A stretch of DNA of 64,000 nt from Alicyclobacillus pomorum DSM 14955 (lineage in GTDB: Bacteria > Bacillota > Bacilli > Alicyclobacillales > Alicyclobacillaceae): positions 17,607-81,606 of the forward strand of contig NZ_AXAR01000015.1 of assembly GCF_000472905.1 (NCBI RefSeq). The letters are read 5' to 3'. Shown piece by piece: positions 41,952 through 51,108 of this stretch. Every line of letters starts with the position of its first letter. The first letter of the stretch is position 1. The notes below the pieces were generated by a model, which made no database searches, was not told the DNA's origin, and worked only from the letters and a program-made list of their open reading frames with translations. A program made the translations under genes and the position numbers.

Positions 41952-44216
41952 TTAGGATCCGGATACTTTGTTCTGTTCATCCATACCGCGCATCGACAAC
42001 CCGACGCGGCCTTTGTTGACATCAATTTGTATCACGCGGACGCGTACGACATCTCCCACCGACACGACATCCATAGGATGCTTCACAAACCTATCCGCAA
42101 GCTGTGAAATATGCACCAAGCCGTCATTTTTGATACCGATGTCGACAAATGCGCCGAAGTCGACTACGTTTCTCACCGTCCCGGTCAGAACCATCCCCAC
42201 TTCCAGATCCTCTATCTTTAACACGTCTGTGCGTAGGAGAGGAGGTGGAACGTCCTCGCGCGGATCGCGGCCTGGTCTTTCCAACGCGTCCAGAATATCA
42301 CGCAGCGTGGGAGCACCCACTCCAATTTCTTCAGACAATACGGTCAGCGGCACGGACTTGATGCCTTCCACCCATTCTCTCCGCTTCTCCGAATTCGTAA
42401 AAAACGCTCTTGGATCTCCAAACCGTTCAAACAGTCGATGCACCGCGTCGTACGATTCCGGGTGAATGGGTGTAGCGTCTAAGATTTCGTCACCATCCAA
42501 AATTCGCAAAAACCCCACGCATTGTTCCAGCGTCTTGGGCCCGAGTCGGGGGACCTTCGCGAGCGACTTCCGGTTGCGAAAGCGGCCGTTCTTTTCACGA
42601 AACTCGACGATGTTTTTGGCAACCGTCTTGTTTAGACCGGCCACGTAGGATAACAAGCTGGGTGAAGCCGTATTGACGTCCACGCCCACTTGGTTGACGG
42701 CCGACTCAACGACAGCCGCCAGTTTCTCATCGAGCCGCTTCTGCGAGACATCGTGTTGATATTGGCCGACGCCGACCGATTTTGGATCAATCTTGACCAG
42801 CTCCGCCAGAGGATCCTGCACTCTTCGCGCAATGGATATCGCACTCCGCTCCGATACATCCAAGTCCGGAAACTCCTCCCCTGCCAGTGCCGAAGCGGAA
42901 TACACGCTTGCACCGGCCTCGGAAACGATGAGGTATGGGACGGAACGCCCGGTTTGCTCTTTGTACTCTCGGACACAGTCCGCGATGAACGCCTCCGTTT
43001 CTCGCGACGCAGTTCCGTTGCCGATAGCGATGAGGCCAATCCCATATTGCGTTATCAGTTGATGAACCTGCCGTTTGGCGGCATCCCCCTTGTTCTGGGG
43101 AGGCGTTGGATAAATGACCGACACAGACAGCAGCTTGCCTGTATCGTCCACAACAGCCAATTTACAACCCGTGCGATATGCGGGATCCACACCAAGGACA
43201 ACCTTCCCACGGATTGGCGGCTGCATCAACAAGTTCCGCAAGTTTTCACCGAAGATGTTGATGGCCTGCTCTTCCGCTGCCGACGTTAACTCTGCCCGAA
43301 TTTCACGCTCTATGGCTGGTGCAATCAACCGCTTGTACGCGTCCAACATCGTCCGCTCGAGAAGTGTCTCTACAGACGATGGGCTATGAATCGGTCCACC
43401 CTGCTTCCCTGAACGGGGAGATACATGCGTTCGAATCAAATACGCGATGATATCCTCTTGTGGCACCGTGATGGACACTTTGAGGAGCCCCTCCCGCTCA
43501 CCGCGGTTCATCGCAAGGATGCGGTGAGGCATGGTCTTCGTGAGCGGCTCTTCAAAGTCGTAGTACGCTTCGTACACACTCTCCGTCTCCGGGTCCGTTG
43601 CCACACTTCGAATCGAGCCGCGTTTCTGGGTGAAGTGGCGAATCCACTTACGAGTTTCTGCAGCGTCTGCCACCTCTTCGGCGATAATGTCGCAGGCGCC
43701 TTGAATGGCGTCGTCCTCTGATGCAACCCCAAGCTCGTGGTTGATGTACTGTCTTGCCACTTCCAGGGCTTCCGACTCTGCGGCCCTTCGGTGTACCGCA
43801 TCTTTCAGCCAAGAAGCCAAAGGCTCCAGTCCCCGTTCCTTGGCCATCGAGGCGCGCGTTTTTCGTTTCGGGCGATATGGTCGGTAGATGTCGTCGACTT
43901 CTGTTATCGTCTTCGCAGATTGAATGGCTGTAAAAAGTTTTTCCCGAGTCCGTTCATCCTCGAGAACGCCTTGTTCCTGTAAGAGACGTAGAACGTCCGA
44001 CTTACGCTCGTACAAGTGTTTTTCCGATTCGTAGGTTTCGGCAATGCTGCGCAACTGGTTTTCATCCAGTTCCCCCGTCATCTCCTTGCGATAGCGGGCG
44101 ATAAAAGGAATTGTGTTTCCTTCATCCAGCAAGCGGATGGCGGCGTGCACTTGCTCTCGCCGCAATCCGAGTACGAGTGCAATCCTTTCCTCATATTTAG
44201 GGACTTGCAATTCCAT
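41952..44216 (-). CDS. tex: Tex-family RNA-binding transcription accessory protein
   Basis: The protein has 754 residues, the usual size for Tex. It has the N-terminal helical domain, the YqgF-like fold (VVLGVDPAYRTGCKLAVVD near 350), the helix-hairpin-helix region (VNTASPSLLSYVAGL near 500) and a C-terminal S1 domain (GTVRNVVDFGAFVDIGI, HISQLADRFV). Tex binds RNA and nucleic acids and supports transcription and stress survival. It overlaps nothing and stands alone. Confidence 0.95.
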   Translation of the reverse strand: MELQVPKYEERIALVLGLRREQVHAAIRLLDEGNTIPFIARYRKEMTGELDENQLRSIAETYESEKHLYERKSDVLRLLQEQGVLEDERTREKLFTAIQSAKTITEVDDIYRPYRPKRKTRASMAKERGLEPLASWLKDAVHRRAAESEALEVARQYINHELGVASEDDAIQGACDIIAEEVADAAETRKWIRHFTQKRGSIRSVATDPETESVYEAYYDFEEPLTKTMPHRILAMNRGEREGLLKVSITVPQEDIIAYLIRTHVSPRSGKQGGPIHSPSSVETLLERTMLDAYKRLIAPAIEREIRAELTSAAEEQAINIFGENLRNLLMQPPIRGKVVLGVDPAYRTGCKLAVVDDTGKLLSVSVIYPTPPQNKGDAAKRQVHQLITQYGIGLIAIGNGTASRETEAFIADCVREYKEQTGRSVPYLIVSEAGASVYSASALAGEEFPDLDVSERSAISIARRVQDPLAELVKIDPKSVGVGQYQHDVSQKRLDEKLAAVVESAVNQVGVDVNTASPSLLSYVAGLNKTVAKNIVEFREKNGRFRNRKSLAKVPRLGPKTLEQCVGFLRILDGDEILDATPIHPESYDAVHRLFERFGDPRAFFTNSEKRREWVEGIKSVPLTVLSEEIGVGAPTLRDILDALERPGRDPREDVPPPLLRTDVLKIEDLEVGMVLTGTVRNVVDFGAFVDIGIKNDGLVHISQLADRFVKHPMDVVSVGDVVRVRVIQIDVNKGRVGLSMRGMDEQNKVSGS

Positions 44217-44243
44217 GTTGGTGAAAGCTCCTCTCCCCCGGGA

Positions 44244-44924
44244 TTAGACCTCTGCGTTCCACTCGCGCATGAACTGGTCTAGGTAGGTGACCAGAAACGC
44301 ATGCCGCGCTTCAGCAAGCCGTTTCGCAGTCTCCGTATTCATCAGGCTCTTTAATTTGAGCAGCTTTTCATAAAAGTGATTGATAGACGTACTCGGCCCT
44401 GTACGATACTCGACGGCTGTCATCGTATCCCGAACAGGGATGTCCGGGTTGTAAATGGATTGCCCTTTTGCTCCGCCGTATGCGAACGTACGTGCAATCC
44501 CGATGGCCCCAATGGCATCTAGCCGATCCGCATCCTGCACCACCATCGCTTCCTTCGTCTCGAGCGGTGATTGCTGTCCCCCCTTAAACGAGATGGTGGT
44601 AATAATGTTCGCCACCGTGCGCGTGGCTTCATTCGGTATGCCAAGTTCATGTAGATACATCAGCGTCTCACGCATCGCTGCTGCGACATCACTGACCAAT
44701 TTGTCATCCACCAAGTCGTGGACAAGCGCTGCGACTTCGCAGATGAACGCATCTGCGCCTTCGGCGATAGCCAGTTGACGCGCCAGAGCAGCGACCCGTC
44801 TCACGTGATGCCAGTCATGGCCCGTGACATCACCAGCACACTTTTCCTGAACGTACCCGCGAATTTGGTTCAATATCGTATCGCGCCTGTCCATGGTGAG
44901 GTCAACTGTTTTCATATCTGACAT
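44244..44924 (-). CDS. HD-domain phosphohydrolase (YedJ/YpgQ-like)
   Basis: The protein has 226 residues from the ATG at 44924, with GGAG upstream; a longer in-frame extension is unlikely. The HD motif is GHDWHHVRRVAALA and EVAALVHDLVDD, followed by VQDADRLDAIGAIGIARTF, the pattern of the YedJ/YpgQ subfamily. Such enzymes hydrolyse nucleotide or other phosphate esters. The gene is 27 bp upstream of tex. Confidence 0.85.
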   Translation of the reverse strand: MSDMKTVDLTMDRRDTILNQIRGYVQEKCAGDVTGHDWHHVRRVAALARQLAIAEGADAFICEVAALVHDLVDDKLVSDVAAAMRETLMYLHELGIPNEATRTVANIITTISFKGGQQSPLETKEAMVVQDADRLDAIGAIGIARTFAYGGAKGQSIYNPDIPVRDTMTAVEYRTGPSTSINHFYEKLLKLKSLMNTETAKRLAEARHAFLVTYLDQFMREWNAEV

Positions 44925-45097
44925 TTCTTCTCCAATCCCTTCTATGTCGGACAACCTCAGCGTGTGAACAGACACCCTACAGAGGACAAACACGATGACA
45001 TACGACGTTTGAGCAAGTATCACAACGAATGGGTACTCGTACCATGCCCAAATGTGTGCAACCGTGGCAAATGCCCGGACAGTCCACGGGCGGTTTA

Positions 45098-45106
45098 CAT
45101 TCTATA
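45098..45106 (+). promoter_or_regulatory. sigma-K-like -10 box upstream of YjcZ-like gene
   Basis: CATTCTATA is one base off CATANNNTA, about 36 bp upstream of the start at 45143; an AC pair lies about 16 bp further upstream. CATTCTAT also occurs before the next peptide gene at about 45275. Confidence 0.3.
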
Positions 45107-45142
45107 CGACGTGTGAACCTATTCTTCGGAGGAGGGTCCCGA

Positions 45143-45265
45143 ATGTACGATGGAGTCTTTGGTGGCTACACGCGTTGGGCTGTGGTTTTCTTGATTATCT
45201 TCGTGTTGTTCATCTTGTTGGTACCGTACGGTGGTGTCGGTGCAGCCGCTGCTCCTGTATGCTGA
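45143..45265 (+). CDS. YjcZ-family sporulation peptide
   Basis: The peptide has 40 residues: MYDGVFGGYTRWAVVFLIIF, then VLFILLVPYGGVGAAAAPVC. A GGAGGAGGG site precedes the ATG at 45143. It is a tandem paralogue of the peptide at 45311 and of those near 33 kb. A sigma-K-like box lies upstream. A membrane or coat role in the spore is inferred from the family. Confidence 0.85.
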   Translation: MYDGVFGGYTRWAVVFLIIFVLFILLVPYGGVGAAAAPVC

Positions 45266-45310
45266 CGCCAGAAGTCATTCTATCTTGAAAGATGACTGGA
45301 GGTGTCGTCC

Positions 45311-45421
45311 ATGTACTACGGAGCCTTTGGCGGTTACACGCGTTGGGCTGTGGTATTCCTGATCATCTTTGTACTGTTCTTCCTGCTCGTACCCGGATAC
45401 GGAGCAGGTGCTACGTGCTAA
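45311..45421 (+). CDS. YjcZ-family sporulation peptide
   Basis: The peptide has 36 residues: MYYGAFGGYTRWAVVFLIIF, then VLFFLLVPGYGAGATC. A GGAGGTG site lies upstream. It forms a tandem pair with the gene at 45143 and is followed by a terminator at 45429. Confidence 0.85.
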   Translation: MYYGAFGGYTRWAVVFLIIFVLFFLLVPGYGAGATC

Positions 45422-45428
45422 TCCCCGG

Positions 45429-45450
45429 CGGGAGCCCATGGGTGCTCCCG
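45429..45450 (+). terminator. terminator after the YjcZ-like pair
   Basis: CGGGAGC pairs with GCTCCCG around CCATGGGT, followed by a T7 run. Confidence 0.85.
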
Positions 45451-45795
45451 TCATTTTTTTGTTGCCAACCAATCCGACAATCGTTGAATTTCAGAGTTCG
45501 ACAGAATGTGCATGTGCGTGGGACCGAATCCGGGCATGGCACCACCTCCGACGTCAATCCGATGCTGAACTTCCGCAGCCGTCAGTCGTGCCCCGACGTG
45601 TTGGAGGTTCGGCCCGATGCCGCCTTCGAGGTCCGTTCCGTGGCAGCTGATGCAGTTTTTCTCAAACAGTTGAACGGCATCCGAATACTGGCCTGTGCTG
45701 TCTGAATGGACAGAGCCAGATGGTGCACCACAACCGCTCGCGTCCAGAACACACAACGCCACAATGACACAGCACACTGCACGACGTCTCATCAT
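45451..45795 (-). CDS. c-type cytochrome lipoprotein
   Basis: The protein has 114 residues from the ATG at 45795 (AAAGGAATCG upstream). A signal peptide ends with a lipobox-like ASGC, so it is likely a lipoprotein on the outer face of the membrane. The haem motif is CISCH, with a distal Met in GAMPGF. Small cytochromes of this type (like CccB) carry electrons to cytochrome oxidases. It lies convergent to the YjcZ-like pair. Confidence 0.85.
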   Translation of the reverse strand: MMRRRAVCCVIVALCVLDASGCGAPSGSVHSDSTGQYSDAVQLFEKNCISCHGTDLEGGIGPNLQHVGARLTAAEVQHRIDVGGGAMPGFGPTHMHILSNSEIQRLSDWLATKK

Positions 45796-45915
45796 CCGTT
45801 TCGATTCCTTTCTTTGATATGAAAATCGGGCCACGTTCACGAGACCCTTGGCGCCCGCGTGCAAAATTATGTATCCGGCACGGACTTTATAGCAGTCCCG
45901 ATGGGAGGGAATCCT

Positions 45916-46902
45916 TTGCAGCCAAAACTACGTTCTCACCACCGCGTCGGTCTGGCACTGAGCGGAGGCACACTCAAGGCAACCGCTCACATTGGCGTGT
46001 TGAGCGCTTTGCATAAGCTCGGCATCTACCCCGACTGCGTCGCCGGCACCAGCGCCGGGGCGCTTGTTGCAGCCTTATACGCGCACGGGTACACTCCAGA
46101 GGAACTGCTTACTCTCATTCGGCGGTTTCCTGGTCCATCCCTGTTTGACTACGGATTTCCGTTCGCATCATCCATCTACAACGCGTTGTGGTACCGGTTT
46201 ACAAACGCCGCAGACCGCGAAAAGATGCGTGTCCCCGCAGGGTTGATGCGAGGGAAAAAACTTTATCGGTATTTTCAACGGATGTTCAAAGAACGGACTC
46301 CAGACATGCCTTATTACGTGATTGCCACAGACCTGGTCACAGGCCAACCCGTTACGTATTCGAATGATCCACTCGTTCTCGAGAGCGGGCTCGCGGACCC
46401 CATTGTCGACGTAGCGCGATGTGTGAGAGGGAGCTGCGCTTTGCCCGGAATGCTGACGCCCGAGAAAATCGGATCGCGCGTGCTCGTAGATGGTGCGTTT
46501 CGTCACTACGTGCCCGTGGAAACGTTGCGTCAAGCTGGATGCGAAAAGATTATCGCCGTGAACTTGTACAGCTTACAGAAACATTGGCACCCAAAAACGT
46601 TGGTCCATGTCCTGGCACGTTCCTACGACATCCTGCTTCAAGAATCTGTTGAAGCGGACATCAAAGAACCGAACATTGTTGTGATTGAGCCGGATGTCAG
46701 CCACCTCTCCTGGGTGTCTTTCCGAGACATGGTGTCCGGTGTCACGGCAGGCCGGGACGCCGTGCTAAACAACGCCGACCGGATTGTTCGCGTCATTCGT
46801 GACGGTGTCACTAAGCCGGGAGGGCATGCAAACCAAATCAAGGGCGGCATTGTCGTCCGATTCCAAAGCGGCAATAAAAAACCCCCGGACGTCCGGGGGT
46901 AG
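45916..46902 (+). CDS. patatin-like phospholipase
   Basis: The protein has about 328 residues from the TTG at 45916, preceded by GGGAGGG; the in-frame ATG at 45901 overlaps that site. The patatin fold is clear: SGGTLKATAHIGVL (oxyanion hole), GTSAGALVAAL (nucleophile Ser) and DGAFRHYVPV (catalytic Asp in DG). Relatives include YqhO and RssA-type proteins. The reaction is hydrolysis of lipid acyl esters; natural substrate unknown. Confidence 0.85.
   Translation: MQPKLRSHHRVGLALSGGTLKATAHIGVLSALHKLGIYPDCVAGTSAGALVAALYAHGYTPEELLTLIRRFPGPSLFDYGFPFASSIYNALWYRFTNAADREKMRVPAGLMRGKKLYRYFQRMFKERTPDMPYYVIATDLVTGQPVTYSNDPLVLESGLADPIVDVARCVRGSCALPGMLTPEKIGSRVLVDGAFRHYVPVETLRQAGCEKIIAVNLYSLQKHWHPKTLVHVLARSYDILLQESVEADIKEPNIVVIEPDVSHLSWVSFRDMVSGVTAGRDAVLNNADRIVRVIRDGVTKPGGHANQIKGGIVVRFQSGNKKPPDVRG
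46880..46901 (-). terminator. terminator of ndk, overlapping the patatin gene end
   Basis: ACCCCCGGAC and GTCCGGGGGT form a stem; on the minus strand it is followed by TTTTTTATT. It lies 17 bp beyond the ndk stop and covers the last codons of the patatin gene. Confidence 0.8.
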
Positions 46903-46917
46903 GGCCAACGGTACTGC

Positions 46918-47367
46918 TTATTGAAGCCAAACGTCGACAGCCTTCTCGTACGAAACAACACCCTCGCTAAACCAGAGGGAGATCTCGCGAGCTGCGCTTT
47001 CTGCGGAATCCGAGCCGTGGATGATATTCATTCCGATGGTGAGACCATAGTCTCCACGGATGGTGCCAGGTGCAGACTCCGCTGGGTTGGTCTTGCCCAT
47101 CAGGGTTCGTGCAACAGAAATCGCGTTCTCACCTTCGAGAACCATCGCGAAAACCGGAGACGACGTGATGAACGACACCAAGTCCTTAAAGAACGGACGT
47201 TCTTTGTGTTCCGCGTAATGTTGTTCAGCCAGTGATTGCGGAACGTTCATCAACTTTGCACCAACAATCTTCAGTCCCTTCTTCTCAAACCGGGACACAA
47301 TTTCCCCAACCAAACCGCGTTGGACTCCGTCGGGTTTGACCATGACAAACGTCTTTTCGATAGCCAC
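46918..47367 (-). CDS. ndk: nucleoside diphosphate kinase
   Basis: The protein has 149 residues. It has [18 protein letters not shown] near the N-terminus and the active-site His in [12 protein letters not shown]. It moves phosphate from ATP to other nucleoside diphosphates. The start is a GTG at 47367 with GAGGAG upstream. Its place next to hepT-menG-hepS-mtrB matches Bacillus. Confidence 0.96.
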   Translation of the reverse strand: MAIEKTFVMVKPDGVQRGLVGEIVSRFEKKGLKIVGAKLMNVPQSLAEQHYAEHKERPFFKDLVSFITSSPVFAMVLEGENAISVARTLMGKTNPAESAPGTIRGDYGLTIGMNIIHGSDSAESAAREISLWFSEGVVSYEKAVDVWLQ

Positions 47368-47506
47368 TATGTCAGCACACTCCTCAATTCAAGTCGTCTT
47401 CGCTCTGCGTCCGACGCTTGTCCTAGATTCCGAAAGCTATTGTAAAGAATCTTTGGCATGGCTTCAACTTCGATAGGTCATTCCACCAAGGGACTTGGGC
47501 TCTAAG

Positions 47507-48472
47507 TCAGAACGAACGCTGATTGATGAACTCACCAATCACCATCAATTCGTCGTAGACCCTTGTAGGCTGAATCCCCGAGATAGCCTGCACAGCCTTC
47601 TTCATGTACCGCTCTGCAATTTCTCGAGCGTACGCGATGCCATCCGTTTGGCGGACGATAGCCAAAACCCGTTCCACAGCGTCCTCTGTCATTTCGCTGT
47701 GAATCAACGACTCGACTTCCGCTCCAAACTTGGTCCGCTTCACGGTGTAGAGCACGGGCAAAGTGAGATTTCCCTGGAGCAGGTCTCCACCGACGCGCTT
47801 TCCGACGACGCGTTCGTCGCCGACAAAATCCAGGACATCGTCAATAATCTGAAACGCCATGCCCGTGAACCGACCGAAACGTCCCATGGCCCGAACAGCT
47901 GCCCTGTCCGCGCCCCCGACCAACGCCCCAAGCGCGCAACTCATCTCGTGTAACAGTGCCGTCTTGCGCTGAATTCTGCGAAAGTATCGTCGAAACGTCT
48001 GTCTGACGTTATAAAAGTCTTCTATCTGGTCTATTTCACCTTCCACCATCTTGACGATGGCGTTTGACAAACGTGTATGTACCTCTGCATAGGAAACGCT
48101 GCAGAGCAATTGAATTGCCTTGGCAAACAGGTAGTCCCCGACATACATTGCCGGCCTATCTCCGTATTCAGCCCGTACTGTGGGATGTCCACGGCGCATG
48201 GAAGCGTCATCAATGACATCGTCGTGGACCAGAGACGCCATGTGTACCAACTCCATGGCCGCAGCCAAGGTGTATACCTTGTTCCGGTTCTGGCCGCCGT
48301 ACTGTCCGCACACCAATGCGAATAAAGGCCGGATGCGTTTTCCACCGGCCTCCAATAAATGCAGCGAGGAACTGGTTACTGCGGCATTTTTGCTTTGCAC
48401 GGCGTTCGCCAGGATGGCCTCTACCTGCGCCAATTCTGGTTTATAGCGCTGGTAAACGTCAAGAAACTCCAT
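47507..48472 (-). CDS. hepT: heptaprenyl diphosphate synthase component II
   Basis: The protein has 321 residues of the trans-prenyl synthase family. The two Asp-rich motifs are HDDVIDD and DDVLDF. With HepS it builds the side chain of menaquinone-7. A GGAGGACTAA site lies at the end of menG. The hepS-menG-hepT order matches Bacillus. Confidence 0.95.
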   Translation of the reverse strand: MEFLDVYQRYKPELAQVEAILANAVQSKNAAVTSSSLHLLEAGGKRIRPLFALVCGQYGGQNRNKVYTLAAAMELVHMASLVHDDVIDDASMRRGHPTVRAEYGDRPAMYVGDYLFAKAIQLLCSVSYAEVHTRLSNAIVKMVEGEIDQIEDFYNVRQTFRRYFRRIQRKTALLHEMSCALGALVGGADRAAVRAMGRFGRFTGMAFQIIDDVLDFVGDERVVGKRVGGDLLQGNLTLPVLYTVKRTKFGAEVESLIHSEMTEDAVERVLAIVRQTDGIAYAREIAERYMKKAVQAISGIQPTRVYDELMVIGEFINQRSF

Positions 48473-48477
48473 TCTGA

Positions 48478-49203
48478 TTAGTCCTCCACCTTTGTGCCCA
48501 CATGGAGTGCCGCAATTCCTCCGGTCAACGGATAACTTTTCACGTCCCGCAGCCCGGCCTGACGAAACAACGCCTCCAGCCCCTTCCTATCTGGAAAGTT
48601 TCTGAGAGACTCCGGCAACCACGCGTACGGCTCCTTCTCCTTCACCGCCAGAGCTCCAATGCGGGGCAGTATACGGTTAAAGTACAGGTAGTACAGAGCG
48701 CGAAATGGCGGGAATTCGGGCTTGGACAGCTCTAAAGATACGACTCTTCCGCCCGGCTTGACCACGCGATTCATTTCCTTCAACACCGTAAGGATGTCAG
48801 GGACGTTCCGCAACGCAAAGCCAATGGTGGCAACGTCGAAGGAAGAATCGTCGAACGGCAGCGCCATGGCGTCTCCAACCACCAGTTTGATGGGACGTTC
48901 GCTGAGCCCCCGTCGCTGGACCTTTTTTTCAGCAACTTCGAGCATTTCCTCACAGAAATCAATACCCACGACTTCCCCTGTCGGACCGGTACGTTTGGCT
49001 AATGCCAGCGTCCAATCACCCGTACCACAAGCCACATCAAGCGCCTTTCCACCTTCCGCAAGCAACACGTGTTTCATCGCGAAACGGCGCCACAGCTTGT
49101 GTTGATAAAAACTAAGAACAGAGTTCATCAAGTCGTAGCGTTTTGCAATACGCGAAAACACGCGATGGACATGTGCGGCTTTTGTTTCTTGGCTGACCAT
49201 CAT
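48478..49203 (-). CDS. menG: demethylmenaquinone methyltransferase
   Basis: The protein has 241 residues. It has RYDLMNSVLSFYQHKLWR, VACGTGDW (SAM binding) and the VKPGGRVVSLELSKPE segment of the UbiE/MenG family. It methylates demethylmenaquinone in the last step of menaquinone synthesis. The start overlaps the hepS stop (TGATG). Confidence 0.96.
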   Translation of the reverse strand: MMVSQETKAAHVHRVFSRIAKRYDLMNSVLSFYQHKLWRRFAMKHVLLAEGGKALDVACGTGDWTLALAKRTGPTGEVVGIDFCEEMLEVAEKKVQRRGLSERPIKLVVGDAMALPFDDSSFDVATIGFALRNVPDILTVLKEMNRVVKPGGRVVSLELSKPEFPPFRALYYLYFNRILPRIGALAVKEKEPYAWLPESLRNFPDRKGLEALFRQAGLRDVKSYPLTGGIAALHVGTKVED

Positions 49204-49940
49204 CAGCGATTCCCCTCAGCATAGGCCTGCGTTTCAATGTACTTTTGCGTAGGCCGCAAATAATCCATGATAAAAGACGAGATGGGCTCGAGCACGGCGT
49301 TCGCCTGAATGTGCAATATGCCATCCATCGCGTCGGTCAACCAGTCGTACGCCTGGCGCAATGTGAAGTATTTCGGAACCCTGCGCGCCACCATCTCTTT
49401 CTTGACGATATGCGCCCGAACAAGAGATCTGATCTGTGGTGCCCAGGCGCTGCTGTCGCGAAAATAATGATGTGCGAGCGCGAGCAACAGTTCCCCTTCA
49501 ATCACCTCGAGGAGATCCATGTATCCGTTCGGGGAAGGACTCGCGGACACCTTGTAGAGTGTCATTTTCGCCTCGTTGACCTTCATGACCGCCTGGCATA
49601 GCTCCATCAGCAATTCTTCATTTGCAACACCAGCCAGCACACGGTAATATTGTCCGCTACAGTAGTCCCCAGCGAGTACGTGTAGCTGACGCCGCAACCC
49701 GAGCTCGTCTTCCACGCGGTCATGCAATGACAATCCTTGTTGCAATAGCAGCAGGGCCTCCAGTACGTCAATACCAACGCGCGTGGACACCTGTGCCGTC
49801 TGAAGGATGGTCTTTGCCACCTCAAAGTGGAAACGGCTGGTGTGTGGCCCGACGTTTGTCCGGTGAAGCTGGTTGTGATAGGTATGCTGTTTTATTCTTT
49901 GATCTAAGTCATCAAACGTCACAAGCTCCAACGGGACCAC
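49203..49940 (-). CDS. hepS: heptaprenyl diphosphate synthase component I
   Basis: The protein has 245 residues, the regulatory subunit that pairs with HepT. It is all helical, with ARFHFEVAKTIL-like SRFHFEVAKTIL, LLLLQQGLSLHDRVED and GDYCSGQYYRVLAG, as in other HepS proteins. Sequence conservation in this subunit is low, so position matters: mtrB-hepS-menG-hepT-ndk. The start is a GTG with AGGAG upstream. Confidence 0.9.
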   Translation of the reverse strand: MVPLELVTFDDLDQRIKQHTYHNQLHRTNVGPHTSRFHFEVAKTILQTAQVSTRVGIDVLEALLLLQQGLSLHDRVEDELGLRRQLHVLAGDYCSGQYYRVLAGVANEELLMELCQAVMKVNEAKMTLYKVSASPSPNGYMDLLEVIEGELLLALAHHYFRDSSAWAPQIRSLVRAHIVKKEMVARRVPKYFTLRQAYDWLTDAMDGILHIQANAVLEPISSFIMDYLRPTQKYIETQAYAEGNR

Positions 49941-50016
49941 GCGGGCTCAACTCCTACGTCATGTACTACTCGTCTTATTATACCACATGGGTAAGAAAGG
50001 CATTTACAGGAACCCA

Positions 50017-50274
50017 TCATCCCTTACTTGAATCGTTGGGAATGACAGCTTCCGCTGTATTGACAATACCATGTTTCGTCAACAACTGCACCTTTCCCCG
50101 GATTTTCATGGCCGAAGTGTATTCCGTGAACTGAAAGATCATGAGCTCATCTTTATCCAATTTCTCTGCGTGATGAAACCGAGTTTCCGCACCCCGGGTC
50201 AATCCGATGACCTGTACACCGTTTTCAAGTGCGCGAATCACGAGATACTCACCTAACACGGGAGACTCTGACAC
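50017..50274 (-). CDS. mtrB: trp RNA-binding attenuation protein TRAP
   Basis: The protein has 85 residues from the GTG at 50274, with AAAGGAG 9 bp upstream; a longer frame to 50346 is not supported. [20 protein letters not shown] and [20 protein letters not shown], then TSAMKIRGK, are the TRAP signatures. The 11-mer binds GAG/UAG repeats in trp leader RNA when tryptophan is plentiful. In Bacillus it lies between folE and hepS; folE is absent here, replaced by a tRNA gene. Confidence 0.95.
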   Translation of the reverse strand: MSESPVLGEYLVIRALENGVQVIGLTRGAETRFHHAEKLDKDELMIFQFTEYTSAMKIRGKVQLLTKHGIVNTAEAVIPNDSSKG

Positions 50275-50356
50275 GAAGGACAACTCCTTTCTGCCTACAC
50301 GTTCCAACAAAACGTCCGTGAAAAACGAAAAACCAGCGCTCGACACGCTGGTTCAT

Positions 50357-50433
50357 TGGTCGGAATGCCGGGATTTGAACCCGGGACCTCTACCTCCCCA
50401 AGGTAGCGCGCTACCAGGCTGCGCCACATCCCG
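50357..50433 (-). tRNA. tRNA-Pro (anticodon GGG)
   Basis: On the minus strand CGGGATG at the 5-prime end pairs with CATTCCG (one G-T pair), followed by ACCA with encoded CCA. The anticodon stem CTACC/GGTAG encloses TTGGGGA, giving anticodon GGG. The T arm CCGGG-TTCAAAT-CCCGG is perfect. The D arm has AGCCTGGTAGCG. It lies between hbs and mtrB. Confidence 0.95.
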
Positions 50434-50544
50434 CTGGCGCTTATGCGCATCTGCAATTATACCGAATTCCGCTCCATTGTGCAATCCAAATCGGTGACAA
50501 CAGCTGAGGAGGACGACGAAGCGCCCTCCTCGCCCGCAAAACGC

Positions 50545-50817
50545 TCACTGCAAGCCTTCACGCAGCGCTTTTCCTGCCTTAAAAGCCGGAATTTTACTCG
50601 CCGCAATGTCGATGATTTCGCCGGTTTGTGGGTTACGCCCTTTTCGAGCCGCGCGCTCGCGAATCTCGAAGTTCCCGAAGCCTACCAATTGCACCTTCTC
50701 ACCGCGCGCAAGCGCCTCAGAGATTGCGTTAAACACACCTTCCACCGCGAGCGTGGCGTCTTTTTTGGTCAGGCCAGTCTTTTCTGTCACTGCTTGAATC
50801 AGTTCCGTTTTATTCAC
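50545..50817 (-). CDS. hbs: DNA-binding protein HU
   Basis: The protein has 90 residues, the standard HU length, from the GTG at 50817, with GAGGTG upstream; an in-frame extension to 50832 does not fit HU. It reads [20 protein letters not shown], then [21 protein letters not shown] and the RNPQTGE beta-arm. HU bends and compacts DNA. The place after spoIVA is as in Bacillus. Confidence 0.96.
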   Translation of the reverse strand: MNKTELIQAVTEKTGLTKKDATLAVEGVFNAISEALARGEKVQLVGFGNFEIRERAARKGRNPQTGEIIDIAASKIPAFKAGKALREGLQ

Positions 50818-51027
50818 TATCTCACACCTCACAGAGATTTTGAAACTAGTAACGTTTTAATCCTCTTTCTCCACTTTTATACATCGGAGCTTTCAAAAAA
50901 ATTCAGGCAACCGGCAATCCACTCATTTCAAGCGGGATTCCACAAACGCCTGGACAACCGAGTAAACATCATCCGTGAACGTGGTATACCTTTACCCGGT
51001 AGAACACGGAACCCCACCTCATGCCAA

Positions 51028-51063
51028 AAAACTACGGAGGCAGCGGTGCTGCCTCCGTAGTTT
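51028..51063 (-). terminator. terminator of spoIVA
   Basis: AAACTACGGAGGCAGC pairs with GCTGCCTCCGTAGTTT around a 3-base loop; on the minus strand it is followed by TTTTTT. It lies about 46 bp after the spoIVA stop. Confidence 0.85.
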
Positions 51064-51108
51064 GCGGCTATGAAAATTATTCGTTCTACCAGTGTTGCTG
51101 TCGTCGAA

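Noticed and set aside
50275-50346. Longer N-terminus for MtrB
   Set aside because: The GTG at 50274 has an AAAGGAG site and gives the usual TRAP length; the longer form does not fit the family.
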